Shown: piece after piece, positions 16,785-25,321 of the stretch
Position numbering within the stretch: position 1 is the first letter of the stretch
How the letters are laid out: each line of letters starts with the position of its first letter
DNA from: JABCPO02 sp052174015
Lineage (GTDB): Bacteria; Bacillota; Clostridia; TANB77; CAG-508
Reading direction: 5' to 3'
Length of the DNA: 63,987 bases
NCBI GenBank assembly: GCA_052174015.1
Contig: JBQMXM010000005.1
Location: 1-63,987, forward strand
The notes under the pieces: model-generated
The model's input: the letters and a program-made list of their open reading frames with translations, nothing else
Databases searched by the model: none
What the model was told of the DNA's origin: nothing
Program-made: the position numbers and the translations under genes

Positions 16785-17610
16785 AATTAAATTCTCCACA
16801 TTCATATTTGATTATTGTAGCAAGTACTAATCCTGCTGTTTCTGTCCTAAATATATTGTTTCCTAATGTTATAATTTTAGCACCAATATCTTTAAATTTA
16901 CAAACTTCTTCTTCTGTAATTCCACCTTCTGGCCCTACAATTATATTTATATTAATTGTTTTTGATTCAACATCCTTTATTTTTATGCTTTCTAATAGTA
17001 TTTTTGATATTTCTTCTTTTAAGATTGTATCTTGTTCGTTTTCATATAATACTAATGTATACATTTCTTGATTATTATTTTCTGAATTTTGTTTTGATAT
17101 TATTATATCTTGTATAATATTTTCTACTATTGAAATCTCAGGTATAAATATTTGTTTACTTTGTTTAGAGGCACTTTCTGCTATTTTGGTCCATCTTAAT
17201 ATCTTATTTTCTTTTTTCTTATCATCATTTAGTTTAACTATATTTCTTGCAAATTCTACAAATTTAAACTTTTTTATTCCAAGTTCTGTACCTTTTTCTA
17301 TCAAATATTCTAACCTATCTTTTTTAGCTATTGCTTGATATAGTACTATATTTAAGTCTATATTAGATATAGTATTACTTGTTTTTTTATTTACTTTATT
17401 TAAACTTTTAGTTAAAACAATATTTAACTCTAATGGATCAATATTTAATATCTTAGTTGTATATATATTATTATTAATTGTATCTACAACTTCTATTATA
17501 TCATCTTTTTTCTTTCTCATAACATTTAAAATATGATGAGAATTCTCCTTATTTGATATATATATATTATTATCAATCACATTGTCATATTCTTTAATAA
17601 ATATCCTCAT
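16765..17610 (-). CDS. rsmE: 16S rRNA (uracil-1498-N3)-methyltransferase
   Basis: A 281-residue SPOUT methyltransferase that modifies U1498 in the decoding region of 16S rRNA. The N-terminal PUA-like domain has HHILNVMRKKKDDIIEVVD, the middle has EYLIEKGTELGIKKFKFVEF near residues 99-118 and RWTKIAESASKQSKQIFIPEI near 139-159, and the knotted SAM site has VGPEGGITEEEV and TLGNNIFRTETAG near the C-terminus. Length is about 30 above the usual, from small insertions. It precedes the membrane-protein and YbaK-like genes in one apparent operon. Confidence 0.93.
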   Translation of the reverse strand: MRIFIKEYDNVIDNNIYISNKENSHHILNVMRKKKDDIIEVVDTINNNIYTTKILNIDPLELNIVLTKSLNKVNKKTSNTISNIDLNIVLYQAIAKKDRLEYLIEKGTELGIKKFKFVEFARNIVKLNDDKKKENKILRWTKIAESASKQSKQIFIPEISIVENIIQDIIISKQNSENNNQEMYTLVLYENEQDTILKEEISKILLESIKIKDVESKTININIIVGPEGGITEEEVCKFKDIGAKIITLGNNIFRTETAGLVLATIIKYECGEFNYAKEEN

Positions 17611-17628
17611 TATTCTCCTTAAACCCTA

Positions 17629-18144
17629 TTATATATCTATATTAGTAAAATCGTTTAGATTATCAATATTATTAAAATTCAGATTATTATTATTTTTTTC
17701 TTGTTCTGATATTAATTGTTGTAACATTGCATAAAATATTTCTGCATCTTTTTTTCTTAATGTTATATTTAATGTTTCTTTTATTGTATCTATATTAATT
17801 GTTGAAAAAAATATCCTATCATGTTTAGTAATATCATTTAAATATTCTAACTTAACTGTTGTTGCTGATTTTTTTATTAATATAATTCCACTTCTATTTA
17901 CAACAATAATTCCCCTATTTGTTAATGCATATGCTGAAAGTTCACCCCAAAACTTCCAAAATGGATGAAAGAATGAAGCTTTTTCTCCAACAGTACCTAT
18001 AAATACCATTTTAACATGTTCATCTTCTACTAAATTCTTCTCTATAATTTTAAATAATTTTTGATAACCTATATCTGTCATACTCATTCTATGTATATTC
18101 CTATTTTCAATATACCATTTTGTCATCTCTTCTGCTGTTTTCAT
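17629..18144 (-). CDS. PH-domain-like protein of unknown function
   Basis: A 171-residue soluble protein. The middle part (HVKMVFIGTVGEKAS, SAYALTNRGIIVV, SGIILIKKSATTVKLEYLNDI, INIDTIKETLNITLRKKDAEIFYAMLQQLI) follows the strand order and final helix of bacterial PH-like (YokE/SHOCT-type) domains, which usually bind membranes or partner proteins. No enzyme motif is present. The C-terminus is asparagine-rich. It is 18 bases upstream of rsmE on the same strand and may be co-transcribed with it. The fold call is by pattern only. Confidence 0.65.
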   Translation of the reverse strand: MKTAEEMTKWYIENRNIHRMSMTDIGYQKLFKIIEKNLVEDEHVKMVFIGTVGEKASFFHPFWKFWGELSAYALTNRGIIVVNRSGIILIKKSATTVKLEYLNDITKHDRIFFSTINIDTIKETLNITLRKKDAEIFYAMLQQLISEQEKNNNNLNFNNIDNLNDFTNIDI

Positions 18145-18197
18145 AATTTCTCCTTTAAATCTAAAAATATTATATCATACTATTATATATACAACAA

Positions 18198-19016
18198 CTA
18201 AAAAAATATAAGTAAGGCTGTTACTATATTAATTGCAAAGTTTGCAGATGCATGTACTAAATAGCTTGGTATTATCGTTTGACTATTTTTGTCTAAAATA
18301 TTAAAAAACATCCCTACAATAAATAATCCTATAACTAATAATATTATCTGATACCATACTACAAATTTATATAATATAGCTATATGATATATACTAAAAC
18401 ATATTGCTGATATTATTCCTGAATATTTAAATAAGTTTGATAGCTTTAAATATATAAAACCTCTAAAAAATAATTCTTCAAATAGTGAATTAAACAGTAT
18501 TATATATGTGTATACATATATATAATTACTCTTAGTTATATTTTTAGATATGGAGCCTTGTAAAATATTTTCAACTGATATAAATTTTAATGACAATATA
18601 TACCCAATTATAATCAGCAATATTATACTTAATTGTAATAATACCACTTTTATATAATCTATCTCTCCTCTACTTTTAATAACATCATTATCAACTATAT
18701 TATTAACTATATCATCACTTTTTATATATTTTAATATATATTTACACAATAAATATGTAGTTAAAAAGCCTAGCACTTTAAAAAATGATTTAATCCAATA
18801 CTCATATTTCAATAAATATCTTAAATTTCCTTTTTTAGATATCATTTCAAAAAAAGAATTTTCTAATACCCCTAAAACTCCTAACCCTACTATTATTATA
18901 GTAATAATAACTAACTTATATCTGTTTAATTTAACTTCATTATATATCTTTTTAAACATATCTACAATTTTAATTTTTTCAATCATATTTTTCATACTAA
19001 TATTATATATATTCAT
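18198..19016 (-). CDS. CPBP-family intramembrane metalloprotease
   Basis: A 272-residue membrane protein with about seven predicted membrane segments. The three motifs of the CPBP (Abi/CAAX-like) glutamic proteases are visible: FEELFFRGFIYLKL, FSIYHIAILY, and a final HASANFAINIV. Family members process prenylated or other membrane proteins, or protect against bacteriocins. Substrate unknown. It stands alone between the PH-like gene and the M23 peptidase gene. Confidence 0.85.
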   Translation of the reverse strand: MNIYNISMKNMIEKIKIVDMFKKIYNEVKLNRYKLVIITIIIVGLGVLGVLENSFFEMISKKGNLRYLLKYEYWIKSFFKVLGFLTTYLLCKYILKYIKSDDIVNNIVDNDVIKSRGEIDYIKVVLLQLSIILLIIIGYILSLKFISVENILQGSISKNITKSNYIYVYTYIILFNSLFEELFFRGFIYLKLSNLFKYSGIISAICFSIYHIAILYKFVVWYQIILLVIGLFIVGMFFNILDKNSQTIIPSYLVHASANFAINIVTALLIFF

Positions 19017-19132
19017 ACATTACTTATCAATCCCAACATATTATAAGTAAAGAAAAAGTAATAACTACAAATAAGAAATAGAAATAGAAACTGAAAGAAA
19101 TAAAAGTAAAGTAAAAAAAGGAAATATAAAAA

Positions 19133-19170
19133 ACAAAAATAAAGACAAAAATAAAAGACAAAAATAAAAG
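19133..19170 (+). repeat. Three tandem 12-13-base units in a purine-rich tract
   Basis: ACAAAAATAAAAG is repeated in tandem (19145-19157 and 19158-19170), with a 12-base version at 19133-19144. It lies within a longer, nearly pyrimidine-free stretch of the + strand (about 19040-19175) between the CPBP and M23 genes. On the minus strand this supplies the T-rich tail of the terminator. Confidence 0.6.
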
Positions 19171-19194
19171 ACAAAAGCTATAATGCTTTTGTCT
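19169..19194 (-). terminator. Terminator after the M23 peptidase gene
   Basis: A perfect ten-base-pair hairpin AGACAAAAGC/GCTTTTGTCT with a six-base loop, followed on the minus strand by a T-rich tract. It lies 93 bases downstream of the stop codon. Confidence 0.75.
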
Positions 19195-19286
19195 TCCTTT
19201 TGTATATATATAGTTTATTTATTTTTTATATATTTATTAATATCTATATAGTTATATATATTTTAATTTTAATTTTAATTTTAAGA

Positions 19287-20327
19287 TTATATATATGGTT
19301 CTGGATTTATTCTTTGCCCATTTACTCTAATTTCAAAATGTACATGTGGTGCAGTTGTTCTTCCTGTATTTCCAGAAAGTGCTATTGTTTGACCTTTTTT
19401 AACCTTTGTCCCTACAGCTAATAAGTTTACATTATTACAATGTGCATATAATGTATGTACTCCATTTCCATGGTCTACAACTATGTATCTACCATATCCT
19501 GTAGTACCATTTTTTTCTTTAATTATTGTACCACTTTCTGAAGCTCTTACAGGAGTATTTTCTGCAGTCATTAAATCTGTTCCTGTATGTCCTGGATATC
19601 CTCCATAATGTGCTCCAAATCTTTTATGTGGTAATGGATTTCTCATATTTAAATTTTTTAATTGTTCTCTTGCCGCTGATGAGACTGAACCTCTAATTTC
19701 TCCACCTCTTGAAGCAAGTTGTTGCTGTTCTTTTGCTTTTCTTGCTTCTTCAGCTTTTTTTCTTTCTTTTTCTGCTTTTACACGTCTTTCTTTTTGTATA
19801 TTTTCTACATATTCAAAAGCTTGTTTTTTAGCTGTTATATAATCTGTATTACTATATTGTTTTGTCTTTATTCCATCTATTTTTAATTCTTTAAATTCTC
19901 TTTCTTTTTTTATCTCATCAACTATTTTTTCTGCTTCATCTTTTGATGTTACTTGTGCAATTATCTTTTTATCTTTTTTGATTTGATAAAATTGATATGT
20001 CTTATCCATATCATTATTAATTATATCTAAAACTTCTTTTTGATCTTCATTTAAAATATTTCTAGATACTAATTTGAAATCAAATTTTGGCTTATTCTTT
20101 AATTTAAGTTCTGTTACTGGTAAAGTTGGATGTTCTAAACTATCTTGTATTGATTGTTCTGTTTTTTCCTTATCTTTTACCATACCTATTTCTTTATCAC
20201 CAAGCATAACAACATATGTTGGACTAAATTTAAATAGCACAAATGTCATTAATATTAATAATGATAATGTTAGCATTAATAATAGCTTGATGATGTTTTT
20301 AGAATAATATTTTATTTTTTTCTTAAT
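19287..20327 (-). CDS. M23-family peptidoglycan endopeptidase, probable ATT start
   Basis: A membrane-anchored lysostaphin/LytM-type zinc endopeptidase. N-terminal membrane segment, a region of mixed helices, a Lys/Glu/Ala-rich coiled coil (EKERKKAEEARKAKEQQQ), and a C-terminal M23 domain with HTGTDLM and HVHFEIRV zinc motifs and a central LYAHC. The first ATG (20276) has no ribosome site and would start inside the hydrophobic segment. Upstream, in frame, GGAG at 20334-20337 precedes ATT codons at 20330 and 20327 and adds KKKIKYYSKNIIKLLL, which supplies a proper positively charged membrane anchor. I take ATT at 20327. The promoter at 20391-20419 fits this start. Start-codon call is inference; the product call is firm. 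Confidence 0.85.
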   Translation of the reverse strand: MKKKIKYYSKNIIKLLLMLTLSLLILMTFVLFKFSPTYVVMLGDKEIGMVKDKEKTEQSIQDSLEHPTLPVTELKLKNKPKFDFKLVSRNILNEDQKEVLDIINNDMDKTYQFYQIKKDKKIIAQVTSKDEAEKIVDEIKKEREFKELKIDGIKTKQYSNTDYITAKKQAFEYVENIQKERRVKAEKERKKAEEARKAKEQQQLASRGGEIRGSVSSAAREQLKNLNMRNPLPHKRFGAHYGGYPGHTGTDLMTAENTPVRASESGTIIKEKNGTTGYGRYIVVDHGNGVHTLYAHCNNVNLLAVGTKVKKGQTIALSGNTGRTTAPHVHFEIRVNGQRINPEPYI

Positions 20328-20390
20328 AATTTGCTCCTTTTTATATGTCTATAATATTTATATATTATATTCATAATTTCATACAAATAT

Positions 20391-20419
20391 ATATTACCTA
20401 ATAGAAATCGTTTTGTCAA
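20391..20419 (-). promoter_or_regulatory. Promoter of the M23 peptidase gene
   Basis: Minus strand TTGACA (20419-20414), 17-base spacer, TAATAT (20396-20391). The predicted transcript begins near 20384, about 47 bases before the SD at 20337. Confidence 0.75.
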
Positions 20420-20457
20420 ATTATGCTATGCAAATTGTAATCTATATATTTTTATTA

Positions 20458-22854
20458 CTATTTTCTAACTTTTAATACTTCTTCTAAATCAATTTTATTT
20501 ATTTTTCTTAACAATATTTGTTTTAATACTGTATATGTTACAATTCCTATTAACACTACATATATAAATGCTGTCATCTTTATAGTTGGCTCTATATATC
20601 CTTCTAGTTTTGATGTAGATACTTCTAATATATGTTCTACTAAAAATTTTTCTAGAGGTATTAGTATTATCATAAATACATATATTGCTATACTAGATAC
20701 CCTTATATATATCTTATTAATTGTTTTTTCACTATATCCAAGCACCTTTAATAATGATATTGAAAGTGATTGTTTTTCTATAATATTTTTAGTTAATATA
20801 TATATTACAATAAAATATATTGTTATAGCTGTTATTATTATTACAGGAATAACTACTTCAAACATTTTTATAAATTGTTGGATTGCTTTTTCTGTTTCTT
20901 CTTTATTTATTTCTTGCTCTATAAGTCCACTATTTATTTTTAATTCTTGATTTGAATATATTCCATTAAAATATTTTTCAGATTTATCTATCATCTGATT
21001 TAATGTTTTATGATCCATTAATAATGCTATTGATGTAATATATTTATCATTATATCCAAGTACTCTAAACTTGTAGTATTCTCCATTATATTTATTATAT
21101 AATTCAAATACATCTCCTGTTTTTAATTTTCGTCTTTCTTTTAATCCTTTTGATATATATACTCCATATATCTTATCTTTATCTTTCTTTTCTTCATTAT
21201 TTTTTTCTTTACTCGTATTTTCTTTATGCTCTACTTCTTCTACATTTTGTGGATTTTCTATACGATTTGTAATTCCTTTTTTAAATACTTCGTTTTCTAA
21301 ATCTACTCCAAATATATTTACATTTGTTTTCTTATTTTTTATTTGTAATACATATGCTGTAAAGCTAGATAAATGTGTACCTTCATTTTCTTTAAGTATA
21401 TTATTTTGTTCTTTCTCATTTAAATCTGATTTGAGCATTAATTGAGTCTCAAATGGTATTGAATTTTTAGTTGCATTTGCATAATTATCTAAAATTATTG
21501 TTTTAAGTTCTAATCCATATATCAATAATATATTTGAAACTAATATACCTATTAATAATACTAAATAACTCTCCTTATTTTTTAAGAATAGTCTTAATCT
21601 AAATCTTGTTAAAAATTTAAAGTTAGGTATTTTTATTCCTTGTTTTGAGTTATCTTTAGTTACTTCTCCTCTTAAGAAATTAACAATATTTAATTTTAAT
21701 GCTCTTGTTATTTCAAAATAATTGATAGTTAACATTAATATTATTGGTATGATTGTTGTTATTAAAAATGCATACATATCAAATTTGATTATTGGTGGCA
21801 ATAATTCGTATGAATGATAATATAATGCTAAATATTTATCTTTCATATATGTATATGAAATTATATTACCTATTACACCAGATATTAATGTTACATATAT
21901 TGGTAATTTTAAATAATAGCTTTTAATTTGAAATCTACTATATCCTAATGCTAATAATGTTCCTATTTGTTCTGCTTCTTCTTTAATTGTATCTTTAATA
22001 ATAACCTCAAACACAAATGCCATGACAATATATATAATTATAAGCAATGTTAACATTGTTGGAACATCACCATCCATATCAGCTTTAAAATATGATAATG
22101 GTTTATTATCTTCTGCTATATATGCAGAAACTGGTATTTTACCTTTTTCTATAAATTTTTTAGAAATATTTTTTAACTTATCTATTTTTTCTTTAGCACT
22201 TAATTTTTCATCGTCATATTTATATGAAAATATTTTTTTTACATTATTTTTCTTTGATAAGTTATTAAATTCATTTTCTGTTATAATTGCAGTTGTAAAG
22301 TTTTTAATATCCATTATCATATCACTGTTTTTTCTAAGCAATGTTGTATAATCTGGAAAAACTACTATTCCTACTACATTATATTCTTTGTTTTGTATCT
22401 TAATTTTATCACCAATATTTATATTATTATTTACAGAAAATGTCCTTACAATAGCTATTTCGTTATCTTTTTCTGGCAATCTTCCATTTGTTACTTGTTC
22501 TTTATTAATTTTAGTTCTGTGTTTAAAAACTCTATATAGTTTTTCTGAATTTTCATTTTTTTCAAGTAAGTCCATAGAAAATTTTTCATCATATTCTACT
22601 TCAAACTCTTTAAATACTTCTTCTACTATTTTTTCATCTTCTTTATTATCCCCTACATTTACTAATTGTATTTCTCCTGATTCTACATTCCCTAAATCTG
22701 ATAATCTTTGATGTGAATCTTTAGTTATTTTTTGAGCCACAAAAAATGATGATAACAAACTTATTGTTATTGTAAGTAATATAAATATTGATATATATCT
22801 TCCTTTATTTTTAATAAATTCTCTTAAAATTCTCCTATTTAATGGGTTTTTCAT
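20458..22854 (-). CDS. ABC transporter permease, FtsX family
   Basis: A 798-residue permease with the double-FtsX architecture. Membrane segment near residues 17-37 (YISIFILLTITISLLSSFFV), a large extracytoplasmic MacB-like domain, three membrane segments around 265-380, a fourth near 430, a second extracytoplasmic domain containing the charged stretch VEEVEHKENTSKEKNNEEKKDKDK, and three C-terminal segments. Such permeases use ATP hydrolysis mechanically, to extrude peptides or lipoproteins or for peptide-antibiotic sensing, rather than classical pumping. The ATPase gene lies eight bases upstream. Substrate unknown; no two-component system is adjacent. Confidence 0.88.
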   Translation of the reverse strand: MKNPLNRRILREFIKNKGRYISIFILLTITISLLSSFFVAQKITKDSHQRLSDLGNVESGEIQLVNVGDNKEDEKIVEEVFKEFEVEYDEKFSMDLLEKNENSEKLYRVFKHRTKINKEQVTNGRLPEKDNEIAIVRTFSVNNNINIGDKIKIQNKEYNVVGIVVFPDYTTLLRKNSDMIMDIKNFTTAIITENEFNNLSKKNNVKKIFSYKYDDEKLSAKEKIDKLKNISKKFIEKGKIPVSAYIAEDNKPLSYFKADMDGDVPTMLTLLIIIYIVMAFVFEVIIKDTIKEEAEQIGTLLALGYSRFQIKSYYLKLPIYVTLISGVIGNIISYTYMKDKYLALYYHSYELLPPIIKFDMYAFLITTIIPIILMLTINYFEITRALKLNIVNFLRGEVTKDNSKQGIKIPNFKFLTRFRLRLFLKNKESYLVLLIGILVSNILLIYGLELKTIILDNYANATKNSIPFETQLMLKSDLNEKEQNNILKENEGTHLSSFTAYVLQIKNKKTNVNIFGVDLENEVFKKGITNRIENPQNVEEVEHKENTSKEKNNEEKKDKDKIYGVYISKGLKERRKLKTGDVFELYNKYNGEYYKFRVLGYNDKYITSIALLMDHKTLNQMIDKSEKYFNGIYSNQELKINSGLIEQEINKEETEKAIQQFIKMFEVVIPVIIITAITIYFIVIYILTKNIIEKQSLSISLLKVLGYSEKTINKIYIRVSSIAIYVFMIILIPLEKFLVEHILEVSTSKLEGYIEPTIKMTAFIYVVLIGIVTYTVLKQILLRKINKIDLEEVLKVRK

Positions 22855-22861
22855 ATCTTAC

Positions 22862-23557
22862 CTACCATTCTAAGCTTTCTGCATCACATATTTCATTATT
22901 AATAATATTTTCTTTAATGTATCCATCATGCATTTTTAATACTTGATTAGACATTTTAGAAATTGCTTGATTATGTGTAGCTATAATTATTGTTGTTCCA
23001 TATTTTTTATTAATATCTTGTAATACTTTTAATACTTCATGTGCTGTATTATAGTCTAATGCTCCTGTTGGTTCATCACATATTAATATATCTGGATTTT
23101 TAATTATAGCACGCCCTATAGCTGTCCTTTGTTGTTGTCCTCCTGATATTTGAGATGGGAATTTTCTTTCATGCTCTTTAAGTCCTAAAACCTTAATTAC
23201 TTCTTCAAGTTTTAATGGTTTTTGTGATAAATATTCTCCAGTCTCTATATTTTCTCTTATTGTTAAATTAGGTATTAGATTATAGAATTGAAAAATGAAA
23301 CCCAATTTGTCTTTTCTATACTTTCTTAGTTTTGATTCTTTCAAATCTTCTAAATGTATATTATCAACAATCAAGTTTCCTTCATCCATTTTTTCTATCC
23401 CACCTAATATATTAAGTAGTGTTGATTTACCACTACCTGATGGTCCTAATATTGTACATATTGTACCTTTTTCTATAGAAAAGTTAATATCTTTTAACAC
23501 TTCTTGTGCATTTTCTCCTTTTCCATAAACTTTTTTTATGTTTTTTACTTTTATCAT
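22862..23557 (-). CDS. ABC transporter ATP-binding protein (MacB/LolD-like)
   Basis: A 231-residue ATPase partner of the FtsX permease. Walker A GPSGSGKSTLLN near residues 38-49, Q-loop FIFQFYNLIPNLT, signature ISGGQQQRTAIGRA, Walker B ILICDEPTGALD, and H-loop IIATHN are all intact. The block GGIEKMDEGNLIVDNIHL is typical of the LolD/MacB subgroup. It is followed by the permease in one operon. Confidence 0.93.
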   Translation of the reverse strand: MIKVKNIKKVYGKGENAQEVLKDINFSIEKGTICTILGPSGSGKSTLLNILGGIEKMDEGNLIVDNIHLEDLKESKLRKYRKDKLGFIFQFYNLIPNLTIRENIETGEYLSQKPLKLEEVIKVLGLKEHERKFPSQISGGQQQRTAIGRAIIKNPDILICDEPTGALDYNTAHEVLKVLQDINKKYGTTIIIATHNQAISKMSNQVLKMHDGYIKENIINNEICDAESLEW

Positions 23558-23661
23558 AATTAATCCTTTCTATATTTTTATAATACTACTTTATTCAATA
23601 TTTTGCAATATTTCAGGATATTTTTTAACAAATTCTCTTATTACAAATTTAATAATAAAAA

Positions 23662-23684
23662 AAGAGAGCATTTTAGACTCTCTT
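23662..23684 (-). terminator. Terminator of the tRNA operon
   Basis: Minus strand AAGAGAG/CTCTCTT hairpin with a nine-base loop followed by seven T, immediately after tRNA-Pro. Confidence 0.85.
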
Positions 23685-23688
23685 AATA

Positions 23689-23764
23689 TGGTCGAGGTGA
23701 CAGGGCTCGAACCTGCGGCCTCATGGTCCCAAACCACGCGCGCTACCAACTGCGCCACACCTCG
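23689..23764 (-). tRNA. tRNA-Pro (anticodon TGG)
   Basis: The minus strand folds as a 76-base tRNA with encoded CCA end. Acceptor CGAGGTG/CACCTCG, D-arm with GCGCAGTTGGTAGCGC, anticodon stem CGTGG/CCATG around loop TTTGGGA giving TGG, and T-arm GCAGGTTCGAGCCCTGT (first pair G-T). It is the second gene of a two-tRNA transcript. Confidence 0.95.
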
Positions 23765-23771
23765 TTTTTTA

Positions 23772-23855
23772 TGGTGCGACCGAGAGGACTCGAACCTCCA
23801 CGCTTTTGACACTAGATTCTAAGTCTAGCGCGTCTACCAATTCCGCCACGGTCGC
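23772..23855 (-). tRNA. tRNA-Leu (anticodon TAG)
   Basis: An 84-base tRNA with encoded CCA. Acceptor GCGACCG/CGGTCGC, anticodon stem CTAGA/TCTAG around loop CTTAGAA giving TAG, a class II variable arm (TGTCAAAAGCG), and T-arm GGAGGTTCGAGTCCTCT. It reads leucine CTN codons. Eight bases separate it from tRNA-Pro. Confidence 0.95.
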
Positions 23856-23873
23856 ATTCAACTTACATAAAAT

Positions 23874-23902
23874 ATTATATACTTTTAAAATAATTTTGTC
23901 AA
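23874..23902 (-). promoter_or_regulatory. Perfect consensus promoter of the tRNA operon
   Basis: Minus strand TTGACA (23902-23897), 17-base spacer, TATAAT (23879-23874), with the tRNA beginning 18 bases downstream, as expected for a stable-RNA promoter. Confidence 0.9.
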
Positions 23903-23957
23903 ACTTTTTTAGCAGTTTTGTTAAGTTTTAAAAATTAATTTATAAATTAATAAATTA

Positions 23958-24026
23958 TTAGTAATCTAATTTCTTTATAAAACTTTTTAATTCTTTTGAT
24001 TTTTTAAATAAACTTTTATAATCCAT
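23958..24026 (-). other. 22-codon ORF in the toxin position after AbiEi
   Basis: ATG at 24026 has GGAGG upstream, inside the last codons of the AbiEi-like gene, and the frame reads MDYKSLFKKSKELKSFIKKLDY before a stop. It sits exactly where the AbiEii toxin gene normally starts. It may be a remnant of the toxin start or a chance ORF; it is too short to identify. Confidence 0.35.
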
Positions 24027-24028
24027 TC

Positions 24029-24607
24029 CTAAATTAAAACCTCCATTATATGTTTAAATTTTTCATGGACATTAAATATTTTAGAATATTCTTCTAATAA
24101 GCTTATATTTTTATTTTTTTGTTTAAAATAATTATTGATTATCTTATTATATACTTCTAATTCAACTGAATCTGAACTTCTTAATATATCACAAATGCAT
24201 CGTTCTGCATTATATACTTTTATAGGATTACTATATGGGCTTTCAACCTCAATAATTCCTATTTCAAATTTATCTTTTGAAACATAATGAATATCTAAAT
24301 TTTCATTTATATTATTATGATTTACAGTAGTTACATCAATTTTATATGGAGATCTATCACTTAATTTCAAAAGAAAGCAAGCTGTATTATATGAAAATAC
24401 AATATTTGAAAATCTTTTTTGCAAAATATAAAATTCATCCTCTATTAAATTATTATCTATATATATACCATAAGCAACTTTTCTTATAAATTTTTGACTT
24501 ATTAAACTAGGTATAGACATTTTAGAAATACCTAAACTTTGTAATTCTTTAGTAGTTATATATCCATGATTATTTGATAAAAACTCTTTTAACTCTTTAA
24601 TTTTCAT
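24029..24607 (-). CDS. AbiEi-type antitoxin (type IV toxin-antitoxin), orphan
   Basis: A 192-residue protein like AbiEi antitoxins: N-terminal winged helix KELKEFLSNNHGYITTKELQSLGISK, then VAYGIYIDNNLIEDEFYILQKRF, and the characteristic SYNTACFLLKLSDRSPYKIDVTT and VYNAERCICDILRS. AbiEi represses its own promoter and counteracts the nucleotidyltransferase toxin AbiEii. ATG at 24607 is chosen for the SD GGAAG; an upstream ATG (24649) lies inside the promoter. No AbiEii gene follows, only a 22-codon ORF, so the antitoxin is alone. A perfect 13-base inverted repeat flanks its -10. Confidence 0.78.
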   Translation of the reverse strand: MKIKELKEFLSNNHGYITTKELQSLGISKMSIPSLISQKFIRKVAYGIYIDNNLIEDEFYILQKRFSNIVFSYNTACFLLKLSDRSPYKIDVTTVNHNNINENLDIHYVSKDKFEIGIIEVESPYSNPIKVYNAERCICDILRSSDSVELEVYNKIINNYFKQKNKNISLLEEYSKIFNVHEKFKHIMEVLI

Positions 24608-24623
24608 ATTTCTTCCTTTCAAT

Positions 24624-24663
24624 ACTCTTTCTCGTATATTATAGCACATTTACGAGAAAGAGT
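24624..24663 (-). promoter_or_regulatory. AbiEi promoter with 13-bp inverted-repeat operator
   Basis: ACTCTTTCTCGTA (24624-24636) and its exact reverse complement (24651-24663) flank a 14-base centre. On the minus strand that centre contains TGCTATAAT, a perfect extended -10. A repressor on the arms would straddle the polymerase site. This matches the known autoregulation of AbiEi through inverted repeats in its promoter. Confidence 0.72.
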
Positions 24664-24708
24664 AAAGAGGCAGGACAATTTATACCCATATTAAGAGTAT
24701 ACATGCTA

Positions 24709-24742
24709 AAAAGACAAAGTGTATTTAAAATATACTTTGCCT
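24709..24742 (-). terminator. Terminator after def
   Basis: Minus strand GGCAAAGTATAT pairs with ATACACTTTGTC (one mismatch, one G-T), followed by TTTTT. It ends the transcript carrying def. Confidence 0.75.
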
Positions 24743-24770
24743 TTTATCTCTCTATTCTTTTTATCTATAA

Positions 24771-25307
24771 CTATCTATCTTTAAGTTTTATAATATGTTT
24801 ATTTTCGTTATCATATCTTACTTGTTCTTTTTCTCCATTATTATTTATATAATATAATGTTTTTTGATTAACTTTTTCTGTAAATACTTTTCCATCAAGA
24901 TGATCAATTTCATGTTGTAATGCTTGTGCAAGTAATCCTGTTGCTTTTATAATCACTTCATTCCCATTATAGTCAAGCCCTTTAACTTCTACATAATCAT
25001 ATCTTTCAACTTTACCAAATAAGTTTGGAAAACTTAAACATCCTTCTTCTAAGTTTTTCTTGTCTTTCTTTTTGATTATAACTGGATTTATTAATGCTAC
25101 TTTACCATTTTCTTCTTCTGTATCTATAGTAATTACTCTTTTTAATATTCCTACTTGTACAGCTGAAAGCCCAACTCCATTATATTTATACATAGTTTCA
25201 AACATATCATAGATTAATTCACGTATTTTATCGTCTACAATATCTACTTTTCTTGACACTTTGTATAATATTGGATCATTATCATATCTTAAATTTCTAA
25301 TTGCCAT
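24771..25307 (-). CDS. def: Peptide deformylase
   Basis: A 178-residue iron enzyme that removes the formyl group from nascent proteins. All three motifs are present: GVGLSAVQVG (residues 43-52), EEGCLSFPN near 88-96, and QHEIDHLDG near 131-139. Length fits a type 1-like deformylase with a longer tail. SD GGAG precedes the ATG. It is the last gene of a probable acyl-CoA synthetase, hemolysin-III-like protein and def operon, with 14 bases to the gene before. Confidence 0.95.
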   Translation of the reverse strand: MAIRNLRYDNDPILYKVSRKVDIVDDKIRELIYDMFETMYKYNGVGLSAVQVGILKRVITIDTEEENGKVALINPVIIKKKDKKNLEEGCLSFPNLFGKVERYDYVEVKGLDYNGNEVIIKATGLLAQALQHEIDHLDGKVFTEKVNQKTLYYINNNGEKEQVRYDNENKHIIKLKDR

Positions 25308-25321
25308 TTTTCTCCTCTTTG

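Noticed and set aside
23538..23822. Plus-strand frame reading VTGLEPAASWSQTTRATNCATPRF and DREDSNLHAF
   Set aside because: This is the well-known false protein translated from the antisense of tRNA genes; it coincides with tRNA-Pro and tRNA-Leu.
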